From an uncultured Chloracidobacterium sp. (GTDB lineage Bacteria; Acidobacteriota; Blastocatellia; Pyrinomonadales; Pyrinomonadaceae), in NCBI GenBank assembly GCA_937941715.1, contig CALDGX010000111.1, positions 1 through 23,954 of the forward strand: a stretch of DNA of 23,954 nt, written 5' to 3'. This document shows positions 7,168-15,601 of the stretch, piece after piece. The stretch's first letter is position 1. Each line of letters begins with the position of its first letter. The position numbers and the translations under genes were made by a program. The notes beneath the pieces were generated by a model, which worked only from the letters and a program-made list of their open reading frames with translations, searched no databases and was not told the origin of the DNA.

Positions 7168-8010
7168 TTAGAAGAGGGTTTTTAGACCGTCTTCGATGCC
7201 GATCTGCGGAGCCCACTCCAATTCCTGGTCGATCCTCGACAGGTCAGTCACGTAATTGTACGGAGTCGGGTCAGGCAGCGGATTTTCCTCGTCTATAACG
7301 GCTTGAAGGCCGGAAACCTCTTCCATTTTGCCGATGATCTGGCGAAGCGACAGTGCATGTTGCGGCCCGCCGCCGATATTGTAGGTTCCGTGGCGTATGA
7401 TCGAATCAATAAACGAACGACACGCGGCGGCGAGGTCGTCGACGTGTAGAATGTCCCGGATCGGGAGTCCTTTTCCGGGAAGCCTGATCCGTTCGCCGAA
7501 ATTTATCGCGTTGGCAAAGTGGCCGATAATATTTGGGGAATTTCCCGCCGACGGCGGAGCATATGGTGTCGCCAGGCGAAAGATACATGAACGAAACGCC
7601 CTCTGATGAGCGTAATAGTCAACATAGTGTTCGGCGATGAGCTTTGACCATTCGTGGGCCGACTGCCCGGAGTACATCGTTTGACAAGTCTCCGGTACGT
7701 TTTGGTAATTCCCCGCAAAACAACCATAGATGTCCTTGGATGAAATAAAGACGAAAGCTGCGTCTTTACGGACCCTCTCGAGCAAATTTATCGTTCCCTG
7801 AACATTGGTTTGAAACGTTTCCGCCGAAGTTGCGAATGACCTGTCGAGCCTTGCCGCCATGTGGATGACGGCGTCATATTCGCTAATGTCGGTCAAATCG
7901 TCAACGTCCAACAGATCTCGCCCGCCTCGTCTGGACAGATCGTCGGCGTCGAAAAACTTACGAACGTGCGTGCCAAGATAGCCGGTGCCGCCGGTTACAA
8001 GTACTTTCAT
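7168..8010 (-). CDS. NAD-dependent epimerase/dehydratase (extended SDR) with altered active site
   Basis: A 280-aa extended short-chain dehydrogenase. The Rossmann motif TGGTGYLGTH (G7, G10, G13) binds NAD(P), and D46AVIHMAAR matches the second SDR motif. The catalytic Ser region is FISSKDIYG (S90/S91). Where the family has YxxxK the sequence reads H119-E-W-S-K123, so the catalytic Tyr is His. The C-terminal half (RLATPYAP, LPIRDILHVDDLAAA, YNIGGG) is typical of nucleotide-sugar epimerases. The start ATG overlaps the stop of the channel gene as ATGA, showing translational coupling. Downstream lie waaF and gmhB, so a nucleotide-sugar role in LPS or surface glycan assembly is likely, but substrate and activity are uncertain. 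Confidence 0.85.
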   Translation of the reverse strand: MKVLVTGGTGYLGTHVRKFFDADDLSRRGGRDLLDVDDLTDISEYDAVIHMAARLDRSFATSAETFQTNVQGTINLLERVRKDAAFVFISSKDIYGCFAGNYQNVPETCQTMYSGQSAHEWSKLIAEHYVDYYAHQRAFRSCIFRLATPYAPPSAGNSPNIIGHFANAINFGERIRLPGKGLPIRDILHVDDLAAACRSFIDSIIRHGTYNIGGGPQHALSLRQIIGKMEEVSGLQAVIDEENPLPDPTPYNYVTDLSRIDQELEWAPQIGIEDGLKTLF

Positions 8011-9110
8011 TTTTTGCTCATTTCCACCAATCGTTTTACCGATTCGGCCTTGCCGATCACGATCAGTAAGTCACCGTCGTCTATCAGCGTATCGCCGTTC
8101 GGGTGAAAGGTAAGTTCGCCGTCCTTACGTCTGATAGCAACGACTATCAGGCTCAATTCACTCATCAAATTAGTGTCCTTCAGCAATTTACCGGCATAGT
8201 CCGAGGTTGCGTCGATCGCGATCTCCTCAAATACGAGGTCCAGAGTTTCGGCCACGATCGAATCCATAAAATCGGCGATCGCGGGTTTAAGAAGAGCCCT
8301 GGCCATCGACTGGCTGCCAATTATCGTCGGGGCCACGACTCGATTTGCCCCCGCTCGTATGAGTGTCGGCTCCGCCTGTTCTTCGACCGCTCGGGCGACG
8401 ATGTGAAGGCCCGGATTAAGTCCGCGGGCGGTGAGTACAACGTAAACATTAGCGGCGTCGTCCGCGAGGCACGCCGCAAGGCCGCGGGCACGTTCGACGC
8501 CGGCGGCGAGAAGATTAGCTTCCGAGGTAGCGTCGCCGATCAAAAAACGCGAGGCTTCGCTCTCAAGATCAGAGAGCTTTCGCTCGTCACTTTCGATTAT
8601 TACGAACGGTAGGTCCTGCCGCTGCAGGTTCCGGATGATGCGTCGTCCGACCCTGCCGGCACCGCAAACGATGTAATGGCCATGGAGTTTTTCCATATCT
8701 TTGAGTTTTCGCCGAAGACTGTAGGCCTCGATGAGTTCAGACTGGATGACGGCCTGAGCGAGGACCGTTAGAGCGTAAAGCACCGTGCCAACGCCTGTAA
8801 GCATAAGCAGAATGGCAAATACGCGGCCGCCTGTTGAGACCGGAGCCAGGTCGCCATACCCGACGGTCGTAACCGTCTGGGCCGAAGTGTAAAAGCTATC
8901 GAGCCAGCTAAAGCCCTCGATGGCCCGGAAACCCACGGCACCGACGACGATCATACCGATCACGACAAACGCCGCGAAAAGCAGTCTGCGTCCGGTTATC
9001 GTCTGAAATGCCTGTGGGATTGAAATTCTCATCCGTAATATTATGGTCGACACGCCTGCCGTAAAACCGATATGATTAAGCAGGGCAGTCGCCCAAGTCG
9101 ATAATCTCAC
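8007..9110 (-). CDS. Two-TM potassium channel with RCK (TrkA-N/TrkA-C) domain
   Basis: A 367-aa protein if GTG 9110 is used (GGTGA sequence about 6 nt upstream); an ATG at 9032 would give 341 aa, close to MthK length, and starts just before the first TM, but has no clear ribosome-binding site. The pore module has TM1 (about 43-62), the selectivity filter T82-V-G-Y-G-D87 and TM2 (about 96-120). The RCK/TrkA-N Rossmann fold begins at HYIVCGAGRVG (GxGxxG, about 149-155), and a TrkA-C domain covers about 285-365. It should form a tetrameric inner-membrane K+ channel gated by a cytosolic ligand ring. It heads the minus-strand cluster with the SDR and LPS genes; the physiological reason is unclear. 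The intergenic space to the divergent PBP gene is 27 bp with the long start and 105 bp with the short one. Confidence 0.88.
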   Translation of the reverse strand: MRLSTWATALLNHIGFTAGVSTIILRMRISIPQAFQTITGRRLLFAAFVVIGMIVVGAVGFRAIEGFSWLDSFYTSAQTVTTVGYGDLAPVSTGGRVFAILLMLTGVGTVLYALTVLAQAVIQSELIEAYSLRRKLKDMEKLHGHYIVCGAGRVGRRIIRNLQRQDLPFVIIESDERKLSDLESEASRFLIGDATSEANLLAAGVERARGLAACLADDAANVYVVLTARGLNPGLHIVARAVEEQAEPTLIRAGANRVVAPTIIGSQSMARALLKPAIADFMDSIVAETLDLVFEEIAIDATSDYAGKLLKDTNLMSELSLIVVAIRRKDGELTFHPNGDTLIDDGDLLIVIGKAESVKRLVEMSKK

Positions 9111-9137
9111 TTATTTCACCGTTATTCCAACGTCCGG

Positions 9138-11966
9138 ATGCAGGATAGCTCGCCGATAAAAAGCACAAGATCAAAGAAGCCGCCGCCGTCCTGGGTGCGT
9201 GCCCGCCGAGGGTCGGTATACAAGGCTCCGCCGCCGTCGCGGTTTCGGCGGACGCTAAGGTTTTTCTTCAATGGATGGACAATATCATTCACCCTGATCG
9301 GTCTCTTGGCGGCATTCCTGACGCTGACGTACTTCTGGTTCGAATTCTCGGACCGGATCGATAGAAAACTCCTGTCCGGCGATGTTTTTACCCGATCGGC
9401 CGGTATCTACTCGGCTGCGAAGACGATCCGGGTCGATGAGGCTTCGTCGGCCGAATCACTCATACAATACTTGAAATCGGCTGGCTATATCGAGCGGAAT
9501 GACCGTGCCGACAAGGCCCGCAGCCGATATTGGGTCGAGAACGACGTCCTGAACATCGAGCCCGGGGTGACCGGCACGATCGACGGGCAAAAGGTCTTTC
9601 CGGCGCTGGCCGTCCGGTTCAAAAAGGACGGCCGGTCGGTCGCATCTATGACCGACAAGGACGCCGGGGCCGAGGTCAAAGAGTCCAGGCTGGAACCGAA
9701 ATTGCTGAGCTCGATCGCCGCAGAGGGAGACGGCCGAAGGCGATCCGTCAGTTTTACAGATCTACCGCCCCACTTGATAAAGGCGATAACGGTGACCGAG
9801 GATCGTGCTTTTTTTGAACACTATGGTGTGAATCTTCGCGGTATCGCGCGTGCATTATGGCGGAGGTACGACCCGGACGAAAATTCGCGTCTTAATAATC
9901 AGGGCGGTTCGTCGATCACCCAGCAGCTGATCAAGAATATGTTGCTGACTAACGAAATGACGTTGACTCGGAAGCTGACCGAAGCATACATGTCCGTCAT
10001 TTTGGAAACGCGGCTTTCGAAACAAGAGATATTCACTCTGTACGCTAATCAGATCTATTTAGGGCAGCAGTCCGGCGTGTCGATCTACGGCGTCGGCGAG
10101 GCGTCAAACGCATATTTCGGAAAGGATGTAACGCAGTTGTCATTGCCGGAGGCGGCTTTCCTTGCCGGTATTATCCGCAGCCCCAATCGCTACAATCCCT
10201 ATAAAAACCCGGCAAAGGTAACTGAGCGCCGAAATCAGGTACTCGAATCGATGCTTGAGGCCGGTGAGATCACACAGCAGCAGTACTCTGAATCAAAGCA
10301 GACCCCGGTTGAACCTAAACAGATATCAAATACAAAGGATCTGCAAGGAATGCCGTACTTTTCGCAATACGCGATCGAGGAACTCCCAAAGATCGTTAGC
10401 GATCCTGAGGCTCTGCAGCACCTTCGAGTTTATACCTCGATCGACCCCGACCTTCAGCGTGTCGCATACGAGACCGTAAGCAAACGGCTCGAAGCTCTCG
10501 ACAAACACTTTCCAAAAAAACCAAAAGGCAGTCTAAATGCCGCATTGGTAGCGATCCGTCCCAAAACGGGTGAGATAGTTGCAATGGTCGGGGGACGCGA
10601 TTATCTCGAGAACCAATTTAATCGGGCTACCGACGCGATGCGCCAACCTGGTTCAGTATTCAAGCCATTTGTATATGCGGCCGCGATAAATTCAGCATAC
10701 GATTCCGGCTCGCGGATATTCACGGCGGCGAGTATCTTCAGAGACGAGAAGAAAACATTTACGTTCAATCAGGACACTTATACGCCGGGTAATTTTGGCG
10801 ACGTATTTTCTAACAAGGAAACTACGCTTCGCGATGCCCTCGTGAAAAGCAAGAATGTCATTACGGTAGATCTCGCGATGCAATTAAATGTCGGCAAAGT
10901 GATGAATTTTGCTGCAAAAGCGGGATTTCCAAAGGTCGAGAAAGCATATCCGTCGATGGCTCTCGGAACCGCCGAAGCCACACCTCTGCAGGTCGCGACC
11001 GCCTACACGATGTTTGCCAATTTGGGCGACCGCGTATTGCCAATGCCGATCAAGCAGATCACGACAGGTGACGGCCGTACGATCTCGTTGCAGACGCCCG
11101 ATCGCAAAACGGTGGTCCGGCCCGACGTCGCATATGTGATGGACGACATAATGAAGGACGTCATCAATCGGGGTACGGCGGCGTCCGCACAAGGTTGGGG
11201 GTTCCGGAATATTGCGGGCAAAACCGCGTTTGCCGGCAAAACTGGCACGTCGCGTGACGGGTGGTTCGCCGGATTTACGCCCGAGCTGGTATGCGTGGTT
11301 TATGTCGGATTTGATAATAATGATGATCTGGGAATGAAGGGCTCAGATTCAGCGCTGCCGGTATGGGCCGATTTCATGCAGCAGGCACTTAATATGCACC
11401 CGGAGTGGAATGGCGATTGGGCCATGCCGGGCGGTATTAAAAAGGCCGAGATCGATATCCGCAACGGAACGCTCATTCGTGAACTCGACGCTTCCGATTC
11501 GGCATTGACCGGCAAGACACCGACGCCCACACCTTCGCCGAAAAAGCCATCGCCAGAAGCCGTTACGAACGTTTACGACGAGCCGTTGCCCGAGCCGCCC
11601 AAGGAAGTGTTTGTGACCGATGTGCCGGCTGAGTTTCGACGAGTCGAACTCTTCTTGCTCGGTACTCTGCCGAACCGCAACATGGTGCCGACGATCGATG
11701 AGAGTCTAAACCCGAACTCGGAACCGTTGCCGACGCCGGTACCGACGCCGCTCTCCGGAACGTGGCAGGACGGAGCCGAGCCGCCTGGGGCACCGGCGGA
11801 GAAGAAAGACGGCAAGAGCGGATCGCAGGGACGCTCGCGCGGAACCCTGACCGTTATGATCTGTCCGCTGACGGGAATGCGGGCCACAATTAATTGCCCG
11901 ACCAAAGAGGCACGGTCGTTCTCTGAGGACACTCAGCCAAAGGAATTCTGTACATTTCATCGCTGA
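9138..11966 (+). CDS. Class A penicillin-binding protein (bifunctional transglycosylase/transpeptidase)
   Basis: A 942-aa peptidoglycan synthase from ATG 9138. A basic, Pro-rich cytosolic N-terminus is followed by one TM anchor (about 47-67). Residues about 82-160 resemble the UB2H module of PBP1B (RSAGIYSAAKTIRVDE, LIQYLKSAGYIE). The GT51 domain contains catalytic E221 in TEDRAFFEHYG and GGSSITQQLIKNM. The transpeptidase domain has S506-V-F-K, S571-K-N and K701-T-G-T, all intact. After about residue 810 comes a Thr/Pro-rich linker of roughly 100 residues and a short C-terminal segment with three cysteines (CPLTG...NCPTKE...FCTFH). The tail is longer than in enterobacterial PBP1A/B and probably lies in the periplasm. 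Ribosome-binding site is weak. It stands alone on the plus strand between divergent and downstream units. Confidence 0.93.
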   Translation: MQDSSPIKSTRSKKPPPSWVRARRGSVYKAPPPSRFRRTLRFFFNGWTISFTLIGLLAAFLTLTYFWFEFSDRIDRKLLSGDVFTRSAGIYSAAKTIRVDEASSAESLIQYLKSAGYIERNDRADKARSRYWVENDVLNIEPGVTGTIDGQKVFPALAVRFKKDGRSVASMTDKDAGAEVKESRLEPKLLSSIAAEGDGRRRSVSFTDLPPHLIKAITVTEDRAFFEHYGVNLRGIARALWRRYDPDENSRLNNQGGSSITQQLIKNMLLTNEMTLTRKLTEAYMSVILETRLSKQEIFTLYANQIYLGQQSGVSIYGVGEASNAYFGKDVTQLSLPEAAFLAGIIRSPNRYNPYKNPAKVTERRNQVLESMLEAGEITQQQYSESKQTPVEPKQISNTKDLQGMPYFSQYAIEELPKIVSDPEALQHLRVYTSIDPDLQRVAYETVSKRLEALDKHFPKKPKGSLNAALVAIRPKTGEIVAMVGGRDYLENQFNRATDAMRQPGSVFKPFVYAAAINSAYDSGSRIFTAASIFRDEKKTFTFNQDTYTPGNFGDVFSNKETTLRDALVKSKNVITVDLAMQLNVGKVMNFAAKAGFPKVEKAYPSMALGTAEATPLQVATAYTMFANLGDRVLPMPIKQITTGDGRTISLQTPDRKTVVRPDVAYVMDDIMKDVINRGTAASAQGWGFRNIAGKTAFAGKTGTSRDGWFAGFTPELVCVVYVGFDNNDDLGMKGSDSALPVWADFMQQALNMHPEWNGDWAMPGGIKKAEIDIRNGTLIRELDASDSALTGKTPTPTPSPKKPSPEAVTNVYDEPLPEPPKEVFVTDVPAEFRRVELFLLGTLPNRNMVPTIDESLNPNSEPLPTPVPTPLSGTWQDGAEPPGAPAEKKDGKSGSQGRSRGTLTVMICPLTGMRATINCPTKEARSFSEDTQPKEFCTFHR

Positions 11967-12182
11967 TCGCGAAAATATTTGCAACCGACCCCAAAAATTG
12001 AAAAAATATTGCAAGAACGTACTTGTACGCCGTTCTAGATGGCGCAGTGTTGATCTGGGTTGGCAACGAACAGTTTCTTTTGCGTTAACGTTGCGGAAAG
12101 ACGGCTTGGGTCATTCTGGCTGTGTGGATGTCAGCTTGCGGGCGGCAAGAGCCCGTTTCCGAATTACTTTTAGAGGTAAAAA
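11967..12182 (+). other. Non-coding gap before the small lipoprotein gene
   Basis: This 216-bp segment holds a near-repeat of AAAATATTTGCAA (11972-11984) and AAAATATTGCAA (12003-12014), a small perfect hairpin CGTACTTGTACG (12018-12029), and two mutually exclusive short stems near the gene (CTTGC/GCAAG at 12135-12149 and CGGGC/GCCCG at 12139-12155). No known riboswitch or terminator is recognised. It probably holds the promoter and leader of the lipoprotein gene. Confidence 0.3.
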
Positions 12183-12476
12183 ATGAGAAGCACAATTGTT
12201 TTATCGACAGTTTTGGCGGTCAGTACCGCCCTTGTGGGCGCATGCGGCAGCGCAGCGACCAACACGACACCGAACAAACCGGAAAATAAACCGGTTGCAA
12301 CCCCGCTTCCGGTACAGCCGACCACGCCGGTAACCGCTCCAACGGTCGCACCGCCGGTCGACACCAAGGAGAGCAAGGACGCAAAGGATGTTAAGGAGCC
12401 GAAACCGACCGACTTGAAGGCAGCCGAAAAGGACAAGGAGACCAAACCGGTAGCGAAAGAAACGCCGAAGAAATAG
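12183..12476 (+). CDS. Small Pro/Lys/Thr-rich lipoprotein
   Basis: A 97-aa protein with AGAGGT 5 nt before the ATG. A lipoprotein signal peptide ends in the lipobox LVGA-C21. The remaining 76 residues are low complexity: first Thr/Pro/Val-rich (PVQPTTPVTAPTVAPPV), then strongly charged Lys/Asp/Glu repeats (KESKDAKDVKEPKPTD...). No folded domain is apparent; it looks like a lipid-anchored, disordered spacer. Function is unknown. A terminator lies 28 bp past the stop, and the 216-bp gap upstream should hold its own promoter. Confidence 0.8.
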   Translation: MRSTIVLSTVLAVSTALVGACGSAATNTTPNKPENKPVATPLPVQPTTPVTAPTVAPPVDTKESKDAKDVKEPKPTDLKAAEKDKETKPVAKETPKK

Positions 12477-12503
12477 CATCATTTAGGATACTATCTCGCA
12501 TCG

Positions 12504-12534
12504 ATGGGACGGTCCTCAAGGGCCGTCCCATTTT
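12504..12534 (+). terminator. Rho-independent terminator after small lipoprotein gene
   Basis: A 12-bp stem (one G-T wobble) based on ATGGGACGG/CCGTCCCAT with a TCAA loop, followed by TTTT. It lies between the two lipoprotein genes and ends the first transcript. Confidence 0.8.
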
Positions 12535-12591
12535 GAGTTGATGCGGACAGCGCAAGGTATGCTATTCTCGAAAGCAACGGAGAAGAACGCA

Positions 12592-13077
12592 ATGAACAAA
12601 AGCCTTTCGAACATGCTTTTCGCCGCCGCACTTGTGGTCCTGTCGGGTCTGGCCTGCGGCGATCTTGGTAACTCCAACAAGGGTGGGGATAAACCATCAA
12701 ATGGCGGTAAGCCGTTGGTTGAAGACAAAGCCAAGCCGAACGACAAACCAGCAAAACTCGACAGCTATTCGATAAAGGGAATTAAGTTCGCATATTTCAA
12801 GATCCCAGCCGGGCTAAAGAAAGAAGAACTGATCGAACTGGCACAGAAACTTCATGATCAGGAGCCGGATACACAGTTGGTTTTGGTCGATGACGATTCG
12901 GAACTGGCGGACTACATCAAGTACGCCAAGGCGATAAGCGGAATAGGCGAGATCGAAAAGCCGATGCCGATGGAGTGGGCCGATAAGCACATTATCGCTA
13001 ATGTCCAAAAATATATGAGCGGCAAATTCGTCCTTTGCGAAGGTTACGGTTCGTCGGAAATAGCTGAGCTCAAGTAA
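12592..13077 (+). CDS. Putative lipoprotein of unknown function
   Basis: A 161-aa protein from ATG 12592, chosen because GGAGAAG lies 6-7 nt before it and a proper signal peptide begins there; the open frame extends to a TTG at 12538 that lies right behind the preceding terminator. The signal peptide ends in the lipobox LSGLA-C22. A Gly/Lys/Pro/Asn-rich linker (about 23-55) precedes a compact C-terminal domain of about 105 residues (SYSIKGIKFAYFKIP...) with predicted alpha/beta character. I do not recognise the domain. Composition of the linker resembles the preceding small lipoprotein. Likely anchored in the inner or outer membrane facing the periplasm. Confidence 0.8.
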   Translation: MNKSLSNMLFAAALVVLSGLACGDLGNSNKGGDKPSNGGKPLVEDKAKPNDKPAKLDSYSIKGIKFAYFKIPAGLKKEELIELAQKLHDQEPDTQLVLVDDDSELADYIKYAKAISGIGEIEKPMPMEWADKHIIANVQKYMSGKFVLCEGYGSSEIAELK

Positions 13078-13101
13078 AGCTATATCTAGACAAATATCTC
13101 C

Positions 13102-13129
13102 AAAAGACGCCTTACGGGCGTCTTTTTTT
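13102..13129 (+). terminator. Rho-independent terminator after lipoprotein gene
   Basis: Stem GACGCC/GGCGTC extended by A-T pairs, loop TTACG, followed by a run of seven or more T, 25 bp after the stop at 13077. Confidence 0.9.
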
Positions 13130-13206
13130 GCGGGGGTGATACGTTTGCGTGGTGATCTACGCCCTACAAAGCAAGGGGAAGTATCTGACTGCCCGGGAGA
13201 TCATAT

Positions 13207-15534
13207 ATGAACAAAACGTGTCTTGAATTGATCCGCCGATTAGTGAGTTCGGTGTTATTGATCGCGGCCATTGTACCGAGCATGGGCGTTTGGGCGCAGC
13301 GAAAGCCATCGGGGAAAACCTCGGCGTCGAACAAGGCTCCGGCGAGCCCACCGAAGTGCTCCGGTGCGTGGACAGGGACTATCACGTACACACGCACGCA
13401 ATCGCAGAACGACAATAAACGGGTCGAGCGTGTATCCGGGCGAGGCTATGACACCCGCGACTGGCAGATGAAATATGACTACAAGGCGCAAGTCGCGGTC
13501 ATTGAAAGTCCGGAAAGGAACGGCACCAGCGAAGGCCGGGCGACTATCAATCACTCGTTTTCTTCGATCGAAAAGGTGGACGCAGTAGAAAAGAATTCAT
13601 GCGACCGGGGTAAGACGTGGCGTGATATGCGCGGGACATCAACGTCAAAGTCCGAGGCTTCGGCCAGCGAGGCCGGTGTTTCAGCCAATGTGACCGTCGG
13701 GGTCAACGATGACGGAACCTATTCGGTCAGCGTCGGCCTGCCGCAGATCCGGGGCAAGATAAAAGGCAGTCAATCGTCATCCTTCAGCGGCCAATGCACA
13801 CCAAAGGAGGGAAAGGACCTTTCAATGCCTGAGTCAGACACGAGCGTCGACGGCAATTCGCTGACAAGTGACGGTTCCAACCGTGTCGACCCCGCAAATC
13901 CTAACAAATTATCCGGCAGCTTTAGCCAGACCTTTGCCGGAATGACCGAGACGATCGTCTGGAATCTTGAGAAGTGCGGAGCCCCGCTCCGGATCACTGA
14001 TCTCAAATTCGAGGACATGAAGTTCCCCAATTGGGACGACTGGCAAGAGGTCGTAGAGCAAAAAGGAACGATCGACGGCAACTGGGTCAAGATCAAGGCA
14101 AAGGTTCTAAACGCCTCGGGCGAATCGCGTGAGGCCGAGCTTGCCGTGAAGGAGACCTACAAGGGCGACAAGTGGGACGGAGCACGGCCTGATTATCCAT
14201 TGAAGGACAGCACCGTGAACGTCAGGCTCGATCCGGGCGAGGAACGCGAAGTCGAGGTGCTGTGGGATACGAGCGGATTTGCCTGGTTCGATGACGGCCG
14301 TCCGCGGCTCGTTCAACGGGTCAAGGCTGAACTTTGGGAAAAGAACAAGCTGGTGGACGACGAGACGCGAAATATCAAGATCGCGCCAAAGCCGCTGGTT
14401 CTCGTACACGGACTGTGGAGCAATTGGCATGCGTGGGAGGCATGGCAGAATATCTTGACCACCTCACATTCATACGATTGGAAGGCGTTTCCGGTGGGTG
14501 AGAGGCCTGACAAGGGCGTTATGAATACCGGCGGCAGTTTCCTATCGACGCAACCGACCAATTCGATCGCCGAAAACGCGCGCCAGCTCCAAAGCTACAT
14601 CCAGTACGCCCAGGAGGACCGGAACGCGTGGCATGTCGACATCGTCGCTCACTCGATGGGCGGGCTTATCTCACGGTATTACATCGCTCAGATGATGGAA
14701 GGGAATCTGCCGGACGGCCGCCCGAAGGTCGCTCATCTGGTCATGCTCGGAACCCCGAATATGGGCAGTCCGTGTGCCGATGTGATGAATCTCGCGTTCG
14801 AGCTTACCGGTAACAACGTGGAGGCTGTCAGGCAACTGAGGCAGGAATATGTTGCGGGATTCAATCGGATCAATACCGCCCGAAAGGGAGTTAGGTTTTC
14901 GGTGCTTGCCGGTAATCCGCTGCCGACAATGTGCAAAACCATCGTGTGGAACGACGGCGTCGTGCCGGTGCCGTCGGCAAAATGGGTGATCGCAGACAAT
15001 GCTGAATCCAAAAGCATCCACACGGACCTGACCGGGACCGCCGACTTCTCGACATTTGTAAAGCCGCGTCTGGCGATCGGCCCCCGGGGCGAGCATTATC
15101 CGGAAGCTCCTACAGTGCCCGCGGGAGTTGCCGCGTCCGAGCCGGGATCGTTCCTTGATCGGATCGCTCCGCTTGAGTATTCACGATCCGGCCCATTCGT
15201 CGGAGAATGGGATCCCGCATTGGCCGAGGAGCCCTTCGCAAAGGCGTTGGCGCTCGCACCAGGGGCGGCGGCTGAGATCGAAATACCGGTTACGGGAGCA
15301 GCAAACTTCGGCATAACGTTCATGTCGGATCCAAAGGTCGAGGCGATACTGGCCGACGCGGCCGGGAATGTTGTCGGCAAGAATCTGGCAGGTTCACCCG
15401 AGTCACGCGGGTGGTTTCGATCGATCTTTTACGACAAACCGGTCACGGCTGGCACTTGGAAACTGCGTATCCAAAACAAAGGGGACGCCGATTACAAGTT
15501 TGTCGTGACCTCCTGGAGTAACGCGGCAAAGTGA
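13207..15534 (+). CDS. Secreted alpha/beta-hydrolase (lipase/esterase, PGAP1-like) with beta-rich flanking regions
   Basis: A 775-aa protein from ATG 13207, with GGGAG 7 nt upstream. A Sec signal peptide (1-30, ending VWA-Q) sends it to the periplasm or outside. Residues 50-260 form a Cys-containing, Ser/Gly-rich region of unknown fold; 260-390 look like a beta-sandwich (KIKAKVLNASGESREAELAV). The hydrolase core starts with the oxyanion motif VLVHGLW (401-402), has the nucleophile elbow AHS483MGG, GTPNMGSP, and probable acid D583 (WNDGVVPVPS) and H605 (KSIHTDLTG). The last ~130 residues resemble a pre-peptidase-C-type beta domain (FGITFMSDP..., AGTWKLRIQNKGDADYKF). The triad order and motifs are those of lipases and PGAP1-like esterases; the substrate is unknown. 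It is a single-gene unit bounded by terminators on both sides. Confidence 0.83.
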   Translation: MNKTCLELIRRLVSSVLLIAAIVPSMGVWAQRKPSGKTSASNKAPASPPKCSGAWTGTITYTRTQSQNDNKRVERVSGRGYDTRDWQMKYDYKAQVAVIESPERNGTSEGRATINHSFSSIEKVDAVEKNSCDRGKTWRDMRGTSTSKSEASASEAGVSANVTVGVNDDGTYSVSVGLPQIRGKIKGSQSSSFSGQCTPKEGKDLSMPESDTSVDGNSLTSDGSNRVDPANPNKLSGSFSQTFAGMTETIVWNLEKCGAPLRITDLKFEDMKFPNWDDWQEVVEQKGTIDGNWVKIKAKVLNASGESREAELAVKETYKGDKWDGARPDYPLKDSTVNVRLDPGEEREVEVLWDTSGFAWFDDGRPRLVQRVKAELWEKNKLVDDETRNIKIAPKPLVLVHGLWSNWHAWEAWQNILTTSHSYDWKAFPVGERPDKGVMNTGGSFLSTQPTNSIAENARQLQSYIQYAQEDRNAWHVDIVAHSMGGLISRYYIAQMMEGNLPDGRPKVAHLVMLGTPNMGSPCADVMNLAFELTGNNVEAVRQLRQEYVAGFNRINTARKGVRFSVLAGNPLPTMCKTIVWNDGVVPVPSAKWVIADNAESKSIHTDLTGTADFSTFVKPRLAIGPRGEHYPEAPTVPAGVAASEPGSFLDRIAPLEYSRSGPFVGEWDPALAEEPFAKALALAPGAAAEIEIPVTGAANFGITFMSDPKVEAILADAAGNVVGKNLAGSPESRGWFRSIFYDKPVTAGTWKLRIQNKGDADYKFVVTSWSNAAK

Positions 15535-15546
15535 TCAGACCAATAA

Positions 15547-15587
15547 AAAGCAGGAACCGCCGAGTCGTCATCGGCGGTTCTTTCTGC
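15547..15587. terminator. Bidirectional rho-independent terminator
   Basis: A 10-bp stem GAACCGCCGA/TCGGCGGTTC (15554-15563 and 15571-15580). On the plus strand TTTCTGCGTTT follows; on the minus strand CTGCTTTTTATTG follows. It serves the hydrolase gene (stop 15534) and the convergent synthetase-acyltransferase gene (stop 15602). Confidence 0.85.
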
Positions 15588-15601
15588 GTTTGAGATCGCG
15601 C

